Translations under genes and position numbers: made by a program | Source of the DNA: a virus | IMG/VR virus record: IMGVR_UViG_3300038302_000128 | Coordinates: 1-42,364 of that record | Length of the DNA stretch: 42,364 nucleotides | Reading direction: 5' to 3' (one strand) | The notes under the pieces: generated by a model | Seen by the model: only the letters and a program-made list of their open reading frames with translations | What the model was told of the DNA's origin: nothing | Database searches by the model: none | In this document: positions 13,654 to 20,597 of the stretch, in pieces | Numbering within the stretch: position 1 is the stretch's first letter | Layout: the number at the start of each line of letters is the position of its first letter

Positions 13654-13911
13654 ATGACAACACTCAACTATAATTTACGGGGTCGTCGCACCCCTAGCGA
13701 TAACGATCTGTTCCGCATGGAGATGACGACGGCCAAGAAACTGCCGTGGTTGCATGACGTGCTGGCCGAGATACAGTTCCTGCGCGACAGTGAAGTGAAC
13801 AGCGATGAAGAGATCGAGCAGGAGATTGAAACTTCCGCGACCGCAGACCACGCCCGCATCAAGTACCTGGAGAGCGTGCTCGACGGGGTCGGCGCGGAGT
13901 ACGACAAGTGA
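13654..13911 (+). CDS. Small acidic protein, unknown
   Basis: An 85-residue protein. ATG at 13654 is chosen over an upstream in-frame start at 13540 because GGGAAGG lies just before it and the upstream segment is the structured leader. The protein is helical and acidic (LRDSEVNSDEEIEQEIETSA), with a final helix RIKYLESVLDGV. It overlaps the methyltransferase start (GTGA, 13908-13911). Function unknown; a small partner of the methyltransferase or a replication accessory is possible. Confidence 0.65.
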   Translation: MTTLNYNLRGRRTPSDNDLFRMEMTTAKKLPWLHDVLAEIQFLRDSEVNSDEEIEQEIETSATADHARIKYLESVLDGVGAEYDK

Positions 13912-14528
13912 GGGTCCTCGTCGCATGTGAATTTTCCGGCGTCGTGCGCGATGCGTTCAGGGCCAAAGGGCATGTTGCCTGGTCGTGTGATATTCTACCA
14001 AGTGATGATCCAGAATACCACATTCAAGGGGATGTTCTTGATCACTTGGACCGGCATAAGTGGGACTTAATAATCGCGCACCCGCCCTGCACTTATCTTT
14101 CAAACTCCGGGGTTTGCCACTTGTACAAGGACAAACGCAAAGAGAACGGCGTCAACGTCAAGCGTTGGGCTGACATGGTGGACGGTGCCCGGTTCTTTGA
14201 AGCGATGCTCAACGCACCTGCTGATAAAATCTGCGTCGAAAATCCTGTGATGCACGGCTATGCCAAGGAACTAATCGGCGTCAAGCAGACGCAGGTAGTC
14301 CAACCGTGGATGTTCGGTCACATGGAAAAGAAGGCAACTTGCCTGTGGCTCAAGAACCTGCCGCCGTTGGTGCCGACGAACAACGTCAAGACCGAGACAG
14401 ATGCACTGCCCAAGAACATTCAACAGCGGCTGCACTACCTGCCGCCGTCAGAAGATCGTCAAATGTTGCGGTCGATAACTTATCAGGGCCTGGCGGATGC
14501 TATGGCCGATCAATGGGGAGACTTGTAA
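13908..14528 (+). CDS. Dcm-like DNA cytosine methyltransferase family protein
   Basis: A 206-residue protein from GTG at 13908, overlapping the previous stop as GTGA. The Rossmann start is VLVACEFSGVVRDAF, then an acidic residue in SCDIL, the catalytic-type loop AHPPCTYLSNSG with PPC at 59-61, and VENP at 110-113, equivalent to the ENV motif of C5 methyltransferases. It is shorter than typical C5 enzymes (300-400 residues) and shows no target-recognition domain, like many phage proteins annotated as Dcm-like. Phages often use such enzymes to mark DNA against restriction. The specificity cannot be read from the sequence. Confidence 0.72.
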   Translation: MRVLVACEFSGVVRDAFRAKGHVAWSCDILPSDDPEYHIQGDVLDHLDRHKWDLIIAHPPCTYLSNSGVCHLYKDKRKENGVNVKRWADMVDGARFFEAMLNAPADKICVENPVMHGYAKELIGVKQTQVVQPWMFGHMEKKATCLWLKNLPPLVPTNNVKTETDALPKNIQQRLHYLPPSEDRQMLRSITYQGLADAMADQWGDL

Positions 14529-15151
14529 TGGAGTGGAGACAGAGCATTCACCCTGAGTACGAGGTGTCCGAATATGGCCAGCTACGCAGCCTCGTTGACC
14601 GCTACCAGCTCCTGGACGGTTCGTACAGGTACCCTGCCGGAAAAATTATGACGGGGACTTCCGACCCCCAGGGGTATGTTAAATATAAACTGCGTGACGC
14701 CGGTATGGCGGGGCGCAACGCACCGTCGAAAACCGTTCAGGCGCATACTCTGGTGCTCCACGCTTTCGTAGGGCCGAAACCTTCCGACGATCACCAGTGC
14801 GCCCACTACGACGGGAACCCCTCGAACAACCACTACACCAACCTGCGCTGGGCGACTGCCGCCGAGAACGCTGCGGATAAAGTGCGGCACGGAAACCACA
14901 GGTTGGGTAACCGCGTCTATGAAGAGACCGACATCATTGACATGCGCGCGCGTCGCAAACTTGGTGATAGCTACGCGGACATAATAGAGGTTTACCCAAT
15001 GTCGAAAGGGAACCTCAGTCCCATCATTAACCGCAAGACCTGGGGCTACCTTGACGACGAGCAGCAGATCGCTGGCAGGATCGAAGAGCTTAAAGCCGAG
15101 CGCACCGCAGAGAACGCGGAGCGTCTGGCTAAGCAGTGGGAGGATTTATAA
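14528..15151 (+). CDS. HNH endonuclease with NUMOD4 motif
   Basis: A 207-residue protein from ATG at 14528, overlapping the methyltransferase stop as TAATG. It begins WRQSIHPEYEVSEYGQLRSL, the NUMOD4 DNA-binding motif. It continues with VQAHTLVLHAFVG, the HNH core HQCAHYDGNPSNNHYTNLRWATAAENAADK (H, N, N-type residues), and a C-terminal helix-turn-helix-like segment ETDIIDMRARRKLGDSYADI. This is the arrangement of free-standing phage homing endonucleases. It sits between the methyltransferase and DNA polymerase genes and interrupts neither. The C-terminal 40 residues are charged helix. Confidence 0.9.
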   Translation: MEWRQSIHPEYEVSEYGQLRSLVDRYQLLDGSYRYPAGKIMTGTSDPQGYVKYKLRDAGMAGRNAPSKTVQAHTLVLHAFVGPKPSDDHQCAHYDGNPSNNHYTNLRWATAAENAADKVRHGNHRLGNRVYEETDIIDMRARRKLGDSYADIIEVYPMSKGNLSPIINRKTWGYLDDEQQIAGRIEELKAERTAENAERLAKQWEDL

Positions 15152-15152
15152 C

Positions 15153-17237
15153 ATGCAGATACCTGAACTGCACATCGACTTCGAGACCCGGAGCCGGGTC
15201 AACCTGATCAAGGAAGGCGCGTACAACTACGCTGTCCACCCCTCCACCAGCCTGATCTGTTTGAGCTACGGCTTCGGCGACGACAAGCCGACCAGCTGGA
15301 ACCCGCTCAGCGGTGAGCCGTTCCCCCAGGTTATCATCGACCATATCAAAGCCGGTCACGATCGCAGCATACACGCTCACAACGCAGCGTTCGAGCGGGT
15401 GATCTTCTGGTATGTGGTCTGCCCTGACTACGACGTGCCCGAGCCGCCGCTCGAAATGTTCTACTGCACCATGGCGCAGGCCCGTGCCCGCGCACTGCCT
15501 GGTGGCCTCGACGATCTAGGTGCCTGCCTCGGACTGCGGACCCAGAAAGACCGCCGCGGCAAGGAGCTGATCAAGCTGCTCTCCATACCCGGGCCGCCCG
15601 ATCTGGACACCGGCGTCTTCAACATGGACCCCGACCTGCTGGAGGAGATGTACCGCTACTGTGACACCGACGTCATCGTCGAGCGCACCGCTGCCAAGAT
15701 GACCCCGCCCCTGACCGACGAGGAGTGGCAGGACTATATCGTCAACGAGCGCATCAACGACCGCGGCCTCAAGGTGGATCGCGAGTTCGCCGAGGCGGCC
15801 ATCAAGTACGCCGACGCCGAGGTCTATGAGATCAGCGTCGAGCTGAACCGCATTACCAACGGCCAGATCGACAGCCCCCGCCAGTTCGCCCGCCATAAAG
15901 AGTGGATGGAAATCTACATGGACGGCGACGACGACATCCGCAAGGCCATGACCCGCGTCACCACCGATCGCCAGACCCGTGAAGAGACCCGCAAGATCAC
16001 CCTCGACAAGACCGCACGGGCTGACATCCTGAAGCTGGAGACTATGAGCCCCGGGCGGATCGCACCGATCTGCCTTGAGTTTGTGCAGCTGCTGGAGGAT
16101 GCCGGGCGGTCATCGATCTCCAAGTACAAGGCCATGTGCCTGCGCTCTGACCCTGACGACGATCGCGTACGGGGTGCGTTCAGCTTCGCAGGGGCTGGCC
16201 AGACGCTCAGGGCTTCGTCTCAAGGCCTTCAGGTACACAACTTCACCAGAGACTGCTCGAAGGAGCCAGAGGTCCTCAGGGCCTCCCTGATGGCCCACAC
16301 GCCGATCGCTGAAGGCGAGGTTATGAACACGCTGGCGTCCATGCTCAGGCCCTCCCTGATCGCTCAGGAGGGATACTCCTACGTCTGCAGTGACTGGGCT
16401 GGCATTGAGGCCCGGGTGCTGCCGTGGCTGACCGACAGTGCAGGCGGGCGCAAGATGCTCAAGGTCTTCAAGGACGTGGACGAGAACCCCGCCCGGCCTG
16501 ACGTCTATATGGTGGCCGCTTCAGGCATCTATAACGTTCCGGCCGATGCGATCACAAAGCCGGAGCGCCAGATCGGCAAGGTCACCGTGCTGTCCATGGG
16601 CTACCAGGGTGGCGTCAAGGCCTTCCAGTCCATGGCGAGAAATTACGGGGTCCACATTGAAGACAGTGAGGCCGACAAGATCAAAAAGGCATGGCGTGCG
16701 TCGAACCCGTGGGCCGTGGACTACTGGGCCGACCTCGACTTCGCTGCCACCAACGCGGTATCGAACCCCGGCAAGAGCTACAAGGTGGGGTTCGTGACAT
16801 ACATGTGCCCCGAGAACATGCAGGCCCTGTACTGCATGTTGCCGAGCGGGCAGGTGCTGTCGTACCCCAAGCCCCGGATCGAGACGGTCGAGGGCCGCTG
16901 GGGCTTTCAGGACCGGCTGACAGCTGTCAAAGCTGGCTGGAAACCCAAGCGCGGCGAGACTGAGTGGGGCAGGGTCCAGCTCTACGGCGGGCTGCTGGCC
17001 GAGAACAACACGCAGGCAGTGTCGGCGTCGATCCTCAAGCGCGGGCTGCGCATGATGGACGAGCTGGACTGGCCCATCGTTGGTCACGTCCACGATGAAA
17101 TATTGCTGGAGGTTCTCGACGCTGAAGTCGGCGATGCCTGGGGCACCCTTGAGGACGTCATGAAAGACGTGCCGCTATGGGCCCCCGGCCTGCCGCTTGA
17201 GGTCGAGCTCTGGCACGGCAAGAGGTACAAGAAATGA
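15153..17237 (+). CDS. Family A DNA polymerase with 3'-5' exonuclease
   Basis: A 694-residue protein. ATG at 15153 follows GGGAGGA by 8 bases and one base after the HNH stop; upstream in-frame sequence is HNH shadow. Exonuclease motifs: LHIDFETRS (D9, E11), HNAAFERVIF, and YCDTDVIVE. Polymerase motifs: motif A SDWAGIEARV (D414), motif B K476 in KVTVLSMGYQG (483-484 GY), motif C HVHDEI (H647, D648, E649). No 5'-3' exonuclease domain is present, as is usual for phage replicative Pol A. It is the last gene of the rightward replication operon and converges with the leftward gene ending at 17250. Confidence 0.97.
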   Translation: MQIPELHIDFETRSRVNLIKEGAYNYAVHPSTSLICLSYGFGDDKPTSWNPLSGEPFPQVIIDHIKAGHDRSIHAHNAAFERVIFWYVVCPDYDVPEPPLEMFYCTMAQARARALPGGLDDLGACLGLRTQKDRRGKELIKLLSIPGPPDLDTGVFNMDPDLLEEMYRYCDTDVIVERTAAKMTPPLTDEEWQDYIVNERINDRGLKVDREFAEAAIKYADAEVYEISVELNRITNGQIDSPRQFARHKEWMEIYMDGDDDIRKAMTRVTTDRQTREETRKITLDKTARADILKLETMSPGRIAPICLEFVQLLEDAGRSSISKYKAMCLRSDPDDDRVRGAFSFAGAGQTLRASSQGLQVHNFTRDCSKEPEVLRASLMAHTPIAEGEVMNTLASMLRPSLIAQEGYSYVCSDWAGIEARVLPWLTDSAGGRKMLKVFKDVDENPARPDVYMVAASGIYNVPADAITKPERQIGKVTVLSMGYQGGVKAFQSMARNYGVHIEDSEADKIKKAWRASNPWAVDYWADLDFAATNAVSNPGKSYKVGFVTYMCPENMQALYCMLPSGQVLSYPKPRIETVEGRWGFQDRLTAVKAGWKPKRGETEWGRVQLYGGLLAENNTQAVSASILKRGLRMMDELDWPIVGHVHDEILLEVLDAEVGDAWGTLEDVMKDVPLWAPGLPLEVELWHGKRYKK

Positions 17238-17249
17238 ACGTCACCTTTG

Positions 17250-17534
17250 TCAAAGCAACTTACGCCGTGCTCGCTCGTCGTGTATCATGGGGATGGTGCG
17301 GGCATAGCCTGCAATATCAATGACGCTGTCCGGGTGGGTCGGCGTTTTGCAGAGCCTGGCCATTTTGACCCCGATCATTTCCAGCGCGTGCCGGACTTCC
17401 TTGTCCGGGCAGGACGCCACCGCCTCCTTGATAGCGGCTGCGATGGCGAAGTCGTCCAGCGGGTGGCCGTAGTCTACGCCGCGGTCCTGGGTGATCGTCT
17501 CGAAGGTCTCGTCGAAATCTTTTAACGTACTCAC
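17250..17534 (-). CDS. DUF6378-domain protein
   Basis: A 94-residue protein read from GTG at 17534, which overlaps the upstream stop as GTGA (17531-17534). The DUF6378 pattern is visible: TQDRGVDYGHPLDDFAIAAAI (15-35), then GVKMARLCKTPTHPDSVIDIAGYARTI (53-79). The family is phage-borne and MazG-like in appearance (helical, acidic), but no activity has been shown. The frame is open much further upstream (to 18500), but that part is the antisense of the gene at 17892. It forms a two-gene leftward operon with the HTH-like regulator. Confidence 0.8.
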   Translation of the reverse strand: MSTLKDFDETFETITQDRGVDYGHPLDDFAIAAAIKEAVASCPDKEVRHALEMIGVKMARLCKTPTHPDSVIDIAGYARTIPMIHDERARRKLL

Positions 17535-17815
17535 ACGGCAGCCCTCCAGCTCGAACCCTTGCGCCGGGCAGGGGTAGGTGGACCTGCACGCCGGGCGATC
17601 TCCACGGGCTTGGCTGCGTCGTCCTTGTCGTCGTGCTTCTTGATGTACGCCCGCACCTTGTCGATGGTGGCGTCGGTGACACGGCCATCCACGTTGCGCA
17701 GGCGCTCCATGAACGCGGTGTTGTTCATGCAGTCGCGACCGAACGATGTCGGGGCGATCTCGTAGTATTTCAGGAAGGCGTCGATCTCGGCGATCAACTC
17801 TTTTTTGATACCCAT
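17531..17815 (-). CDS. Small HTH regulator, likely autoregulated
   Basis: A 94-residue protein from ATG at 17815, ribosome site AAGGAG 8 bases upstream. Residues 5-60 match a small alphaproteobacterial/phage HTH family: LIAEIDAFLKYYEIAPTSFGRDCMNNTAFMERLRNVDGRVTDATIDKVRAYI. Features include an FGR-x-(A/C)-x-N-type turn and a likely recognition helix. The C-terminal 35 residues are basic and proline-rich. Two operator-like palindromes (17826-17841 and 17859-17870) overlap its own promoter and ribosome binding site, which suggests autoregulation and control of the divergent operon. Confidence 0.75.
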   Translation of the reverse strand: MGIKKELIAEIDAFLKYYEIAPTSFGRDCMNNTAFMERLRNVDGRVTDATIDKVRAYIKKHDDKDDAAKPVEIARRAGPPTPARRKGSSWRAAV

Positions 17816-17825
17816 TAAATTTCTC

Positions 17826-17841
17826 CTTGTGTATGCACAAG
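17826..17841. promoter_or_regulatory. Operator-like palindrome CTTGTGTATGCACAAG
   Basis: The arms CTTGTG and CACAAG flank TATG. It overlaps the ribosome binding site of the gene at 17815, and matches 12 of 16 bases with the element at 8101-8116. Confidence 0.5.
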
Positions 17842-17869
17842 CTATACGATACGGTGCTCTTGTTTACAA
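17841..17869 (-). promoter_or_regulatory. Leftward promoter of the HTH regulator
   Basis: On the minus strand, TTGTAA (17869-17864) is followed after 17 bases by TATAGC (17846-17841). Each box matches consensus at 4 of 6. The -35 lies inside the palindrome 17859-17870, so a bound protein would block it. Confidence 0.5.
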
Positions 17870-17870
17870 G
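17859..17870. promoter_or_regulatory. Operator-like palindrome CTTGTTTACAAG
   Basis: The arms CTTGT and ACAAG flank TT. It carries the same half site as 17826-17841, with centres 31 bases apart (about three helix turns), compatible with cooperative binding in a divergent control region. Confidence 0.5.
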
Positions 17871-17875
17871 CAATA

Positions 17876-17885
17876 TTAACCGGGA
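17876..17885 (+). promoter_or_regulatory. Recurring leader sequence TTAACCGGGA
   Basis: An exact copy of the 10-mer, 6 bases before the ATG at 17892. The GGGAG at its end is the likely ribosome binding site. Confidence 0.4.
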
Positions 17886-17891
17886 GCCCTG

Positions 17892-18548
17892 ATGTTTTTT
17901 CTTATAACCCGCAACCGGATCGGTGCAGCCCGGCAGACTGTCGAACACTGCGAAGCCACCGGCATGACCGCCCCCGCTGTCGCTGTGAACGACGGCGGCG
18001 ACGAACTCGTCCTGATCGAGCCAGACAACTGGTCGACCTGGAACCTTGAGCCGCACCGTGAGCTGGCCCAGACCATGAACCACTGTTTCGACACATCCCC
18101 TGATCGACCATACTACGGCTTCCTGACGGATGGCTGCCGCCCTGTGACGCAGGGCTGGGACCAGACCCTGATCGAGGCTGCCGGTGACTGGGGCATCGCC
18201 TGGGGGGACGACGGCTGGAAGCATGGCCATCGTGTCGCTGGCGGTGTGGTGTTCGGGGGCAAGCTGCTCAGAGCTATAGGCTACTGGGTGCCCCGCACCC
18301 TGATCCACTGGTTCGTGGATGATTACTGGGAACTGCTGGTCAAGGAGCTGGGCGTCCGGTGCTACCGCCCGGGCGTCAAGTTCGAGTACCACCACCATCT
18401 GCTCGGCAACGCGCCCGAGGATGAAAACACCGCACGCGTCTTCAATGGCGTGGCGTACCCGGCGAGCGATCAGAATGCGTTCGAGGAGTGGAAGCGCCAC
18501 CGCGCTGGCGACGTGATCGACAGGGTGCGGCGGGAGATGTTGAAATGA
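17892..18548 (+). CDS. Glycosyltransferase-like protein (GT-A fold)
   Basis: A 218-residue protein from ATG at 17892. It starts FFLITRNRIGAARQTVEHC, as in GT-A family 2-like phage proteins. It has acidic clusters that could bind nucleotide sugar and metal (YYGFLTDGCRPVTQGWDQTL at 74-93, WGDDGW near 104). Later come GGVVFGGKLLRAIGYWVPRTLIHWFVDDYWELL and EYHHHLLGNAPEDENTA. The order TDG...WD...GDD...VDD...EYHHH resembles phage glycosyltransferases, though the classic DxD is not obvious. Possible roles are modification of phage DNA, virion or host surface. It is the first gene of the rightward arm of the divergent locus. Confidence 0.65.
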   Translation: MFFLITRNRIGAARQTVEHCEATGMTAPAVAVNDGGDELVLIEPDNWSTWNLEPHRELAQTMNHCFDTSPDRPYYGFLTDGCRPVTQGWDQTLIEAAGDWGIAWGDDGWKHGHRVAGGVVFGGKLLRAIGYWVPRTLIHWFVDDYWELLVKELGVRCYRPGVKFEYHHHLLGNAPEDENTARVFNGVAYPASDQNAFEEWKRHRAGDVIDRVRREMLK

Positions 18549-18560
18549 AAGGGACCTGAG

Positions 18561-19370
18561 ATGTTACACGCACATAAGCTTATGGAAGACCTCACCACGT
18601 TGATTAATATGTGGGGGGCGACGTCTGGCTCAAACATGAAACCCAGAAGGGACTACTTCATTACGTGCCAAGCGCAACTAGCCATCGCAGGTAAGTTTAA
18701 CCTGGGCGATTTTACCTTTGACGACGTCAAACAGCTGGGCGCAACAGGCCAAAACATGTTCGAGGAAGGCTTAGGGCAGCTGCCTTTTGACATCTCGTAC
18801 TTTGAGTGCTCCATGAACGGGCAGCTTGCTGCAGCGATCGTTTGGAACGATGGCGCGGGGGCCATCAGCGCCACTCCGTTTATCTGCGGGGCAAAAATTC
18901 CAGAGTACGGCCTTGGTAACGTGCCCATCCTGTACAAGGTCACGCTAACTGTCGAAGACGGCGAGCTCGCCTACCGCCGCTCGGGGCTCGTAGGAGAGCC
19001 AGAGCCCGACGAGGCAATCAATAACTTGATTGATAAATCCGTATACCTGGTACTTGTCGCGATGGCGCTTCTGGCTTCTGACGCCGTCGAAGTCGCGGAG
19101 GTAGCCGCCCCGAAAAGGCTCAACAAGCGCCGCCTGAAAAAGGGGAAGGTCCCGCTGTACGACCACCACGTCGTCAAGATTAAAGGCGTCAGCAAATCAG
19201 GCGGCATTATCCCGCTGGGCGGCACCCACGCCAGCCCCCGCCAGCACTGGCGGCGAGGGCACATCCGCACCTTGCACAGGGACACGCTGGAAGAAAAGAA
19301 AATTATGATCCCGGCGACGCTGATCGGCGGGCGGGGGTTCGTGTCGAAAGACTACGAGGTGGTTACGTAG
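18561..19370 (+). CDS. Unknown phage protein with C-terminal RRGHIRTLH motif
   Basis: A 269-residue protein from ATG at 18561, directly preceded by GGGACCTGAG, a near copy of the recurring ribosome-binding context. Residues 1-160 are mixed alpha/beta (MLHAHKLMEDLTTLINMWGA, AAAIVWNDGAGAISATPF). Residues 165-185 are hydrophobic (SVYLVLVAMALLASDAVEV) and may be a helix rather than a membrane span. The C-terminus, RQHWRRGHIRTLH...IMIPATLIGGRGFVSKDYEVV, is a pattern seen in unnamed phage and plasmid proteins. It ends 8 bases inside the convergent gene 19363-19554. No function is recognised. Confidence 0.7.
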   Translation: MLHAHKLMEDLTTLINMWGATSGSNMKPRRDYFITCQAQLAIAGKFNLGDFTFDDVKQLGATGQNMFEEGLGQLPFDISYFECSMNGQLAAAIVWNDGAGAISATPFICGAKIPEYGLGNVPILYKVTLTVEDGELAYRRSGLVGEPEPDEAINNLIDKSVYLVLVAMALLASDAVEVAEVAAPKRLNKRRLKKGKVPLYDHHVVKIKGVSKSGGIIPLGGTHASPRQHWRRGHIRTLHRDTLEEKKIMIPATLIGGRGFVSKDYEVVT

Positions 19371-19554
19371 GATAGCTGGTGCCGACGACGCAGTAGGCGT
19401 CGAACTCAAACGCACCCTCTTGCATGGCGCGGTTGATCGCGAGGGGCTTGGCTCTATAGCACTGGCCGAGGGTCAGGTCTGGTATCTCCATCCTCACACA
19501 GAAGGGCACCGGCTGTGCGATGCACCACATGGCTACGAGGAGCCAGATGCTCAT
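19363..19554 (-). CDS. Small secreted/membrane-anchored cysteine protein, unknown
   Basis: A 63-residue protein from ATG at 19554, coupled to the upstream o-spanin candidate by ATGA. Residues 1-18 (MSIWLLVAMWCIAQPVPF) look like a signal peptide or membrane anchor. The remaining 45 residues have cysteines at 19, 32 and 54, fit for a disulphide. It is the last gene of the leftward lysis/virion block and ends convergently with the gene at 19370. A role in lysis is possible by position only. Confidence 0.55.
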   Translation of the reverse strand: MSIWLLVAMWCIAQPVPFCVRMEIPDLTLGQCYRAKPLAINRAMQEGAFEFDAYCVVGTSYPT

Positions 19555-19775
19555 TCATTTAGCGCTTTGCACTCAGTGCCGTGGCGGGCCAGGTCGCGCC
19601 ACCAGAGAGCAACAGCGGTATCCTTAGCCGCCTCTGCCTTCATAACCTTTATGACCTTTGACGGTGGCCATGTGAAGGTGGGACAGCTAGTTATCAGGAG
19701 CGGAGTTGCCTGACACGCGGTCAGGAGCATTGCGCTCAAAAGCATCATTGGCATCGTCAAGCGTCTGGATTTCAT
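19551..19775 (-). CDS. Rz1-like outer-membrane spanin lipoprotein
   Basis: A 74-residue protein. ATG at 19775 is preferred (GGGAGAAGG upstream), although the frame is open to 19856. The signal peptide MKSRRLTMPMMLLSAMLLTAC ends in a lipobox LLTAC with lipidated C21. The mature part, CQATPLLITSCPTFTWPPSKVI...DTAVALWWRDLARHGTEC, matches Rz1-like proteins of marine and alphaproteobacterial phages, with prolines and two more cysteines. Its start lies inside the upstream gene (19687-19926) in another frame, as in classical overlapping Rz/Rz1 pairs. Role: disrupting the outer membrane at the end of lysis. Confidence 0.7.
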   Translation of the reverse strand: MKSRRLTMPMMLLSAMLLTACQATPLLITSCPTFTWPPSKVIKVMKAEAAKDTAVALWWRDLARHGTECKALNE

Positions 19776-19926
19776 CAGCCTTCTCCCTTGCCTTTTCAGC
19801 CACGACAGCATTGTCTGCCGCGAGTTCGTTCTTGCCGTCCCGACGAAGCCGGGCATCCCTGACCATTCCCATGATCAGGTTACCCAGCTTCAGGACGTTA
19901 GCAATTATTGACGCCCAGGTGAACAT
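19687..19926 (-). CDS. Candidate i-spanin (Rz-like) membrane protein
   Basis: A 79-residue protein from ATG at 19926, sharing one base with the holin-like stop (TGATG). Residues 1-22 (MFTWASIIANVLKLGNLIMGMV) are an N-terminal membrane anchor. Residues 30-65 are a charged helix (NELAADNAVVAEKAREKADEI) that would lie in the periplasm. Size and the overlap with a lipoprotein gene in another frame fit an inner-membrane spanin. Direct sequence homology is too weak to be sure; a second holin or antiholin is the alternative. Confidence 0.5.
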   Translation of the reverse strand: MFTWASIIANVLKLGNLIMGMVRDARLRRDGKNELAADNAVVAEKAREKADEIQTLDDANDAFERNAPDRVSGNSAPDN

Positions 19927-20111
19927 CAGCCTGCGGCTTTATCAACACCGGCACGCAGCGCCATCAGGCCAGCGCCATTAAGCAGGACCATCGCGTTGTC
20001 CATGACCATCTGCGTGCCACTGGCATCGCCGGTCAGCATGTTGACGACGCCGACGGCGAGCATCAGGATCGCAACGATGTAGGACTTCTTACCTTTAAGC
20101 ATGGTTTCCAT
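19926..20111 (-). CDS. Holin-like small membrane protein
   Basis: A 61-residue protein from ATG at 20111, with GAGGAGA upstream. One clear membrane segment is SYIVAILMLAVGVVNMLTG (10-28), and a second hydrophobic stretch is NAMVLLNGAGLMALRAGV (39-56). The pattern KGKKSYIVAI...GLMALRAGVDKA is common in small phage membrane proteins next to endolysins, annotated as holin. It sits between the endolysin and spanin candidates, so a holin role is likely. Confidence 0.6.
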   Translation of the reverse strand: METMLKGKKSYIVAILMLAVGVVNMLTGDASGTQMVMDNAMVLLNGAGLMALRAGVDKAAG

Positions 20112-20141
20112 TGTCTTCTCCTCGCGACTGGGGGTGAGTGG

Positions 20142-20597
20142 TTACGCCAGGGCTAGTCGCACACCTTCGGCGATGACTTCCTCGGAGTACGGCTGCTGGC
20201 CGTTCTCGTGAGCAATGATCGAGGTGACCAGGTCTTCCAGCACGTCCACGTCAGTGATGTCCACGAGCTCACCCTCTTCGAGATCGAGCTGTGCGCGGAC
20301 GTGACGGGCGTAGGACGTGGTGTCGTTCTCGTGGGGCGGGGCCCAGCGGTTGAGAATTTCCTGCACCGTGTCGATCGGACTACCGTCAGCGGCTTTGCGC
20401 AGGCGGCAGTAAGTTAGCAGCACCTTGGACAGGGCACGGATGCCATGCTCGGGGCTGTCGAAAGTCGTAAAGCGACCCTCTCGCCCGGTGCTTAAAGTCT
20501 CGGGTCCGGCTTCACCAACCCAGGGGTCGCGACCGAAAGCCGCCTTGTTGAAGTCAAGGTTGCCCGGGTTGTTGTTCCGGATTCCACGAGGGGTCAT
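20142..20597 (-). CDS. Endolysin/transglycosylase-like muramidase
   Basis: A 151-residue protein. ATG at 20597 overlaps the upstream stop as ATGA; the open frame runs to 20654 but that part is antisense-like and unneeded. It begins TPRGIRNNNPGNL, then WVGEAGPETLSTGREGRFTTFDSPEHGIRALSKVL and EILNRWAPPHENDTTSYARHV. This GIRNNNPGN...F..F.....GIRA...WAP..EN.T..Y pattern is characteristic of phage lytic-transglycosylase-like proteins (PRD1 P7/virion muramidase type). It lacks a signal peptide. It acts on peptidoglycan at lysis or entry. Confidence 0.8.
   Translation of the reverse strand: MTPRGIRNNNPGNLDFNKAAFGRDPWVGEAGPETLSTGREGRFTTFDSPEHGIRALSKVLLTYCRLRKAADGSPIDTVQEILNRWAPPHENDTTSYARHVRAQLDLEEGELVDITDVDVLEDLVTSIIAHENGQQPYSEEVIAEGVRLALA

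Noticed and set aside
17250-18500. A 416-residue minus-strand frame covering the HTH and glycosyltransferase region
   Set aside because: Only its last 94 codons (DUF6378) look real. The rest is antisense to the glycosyltransferase-like gene and runs through the divergent promoters.
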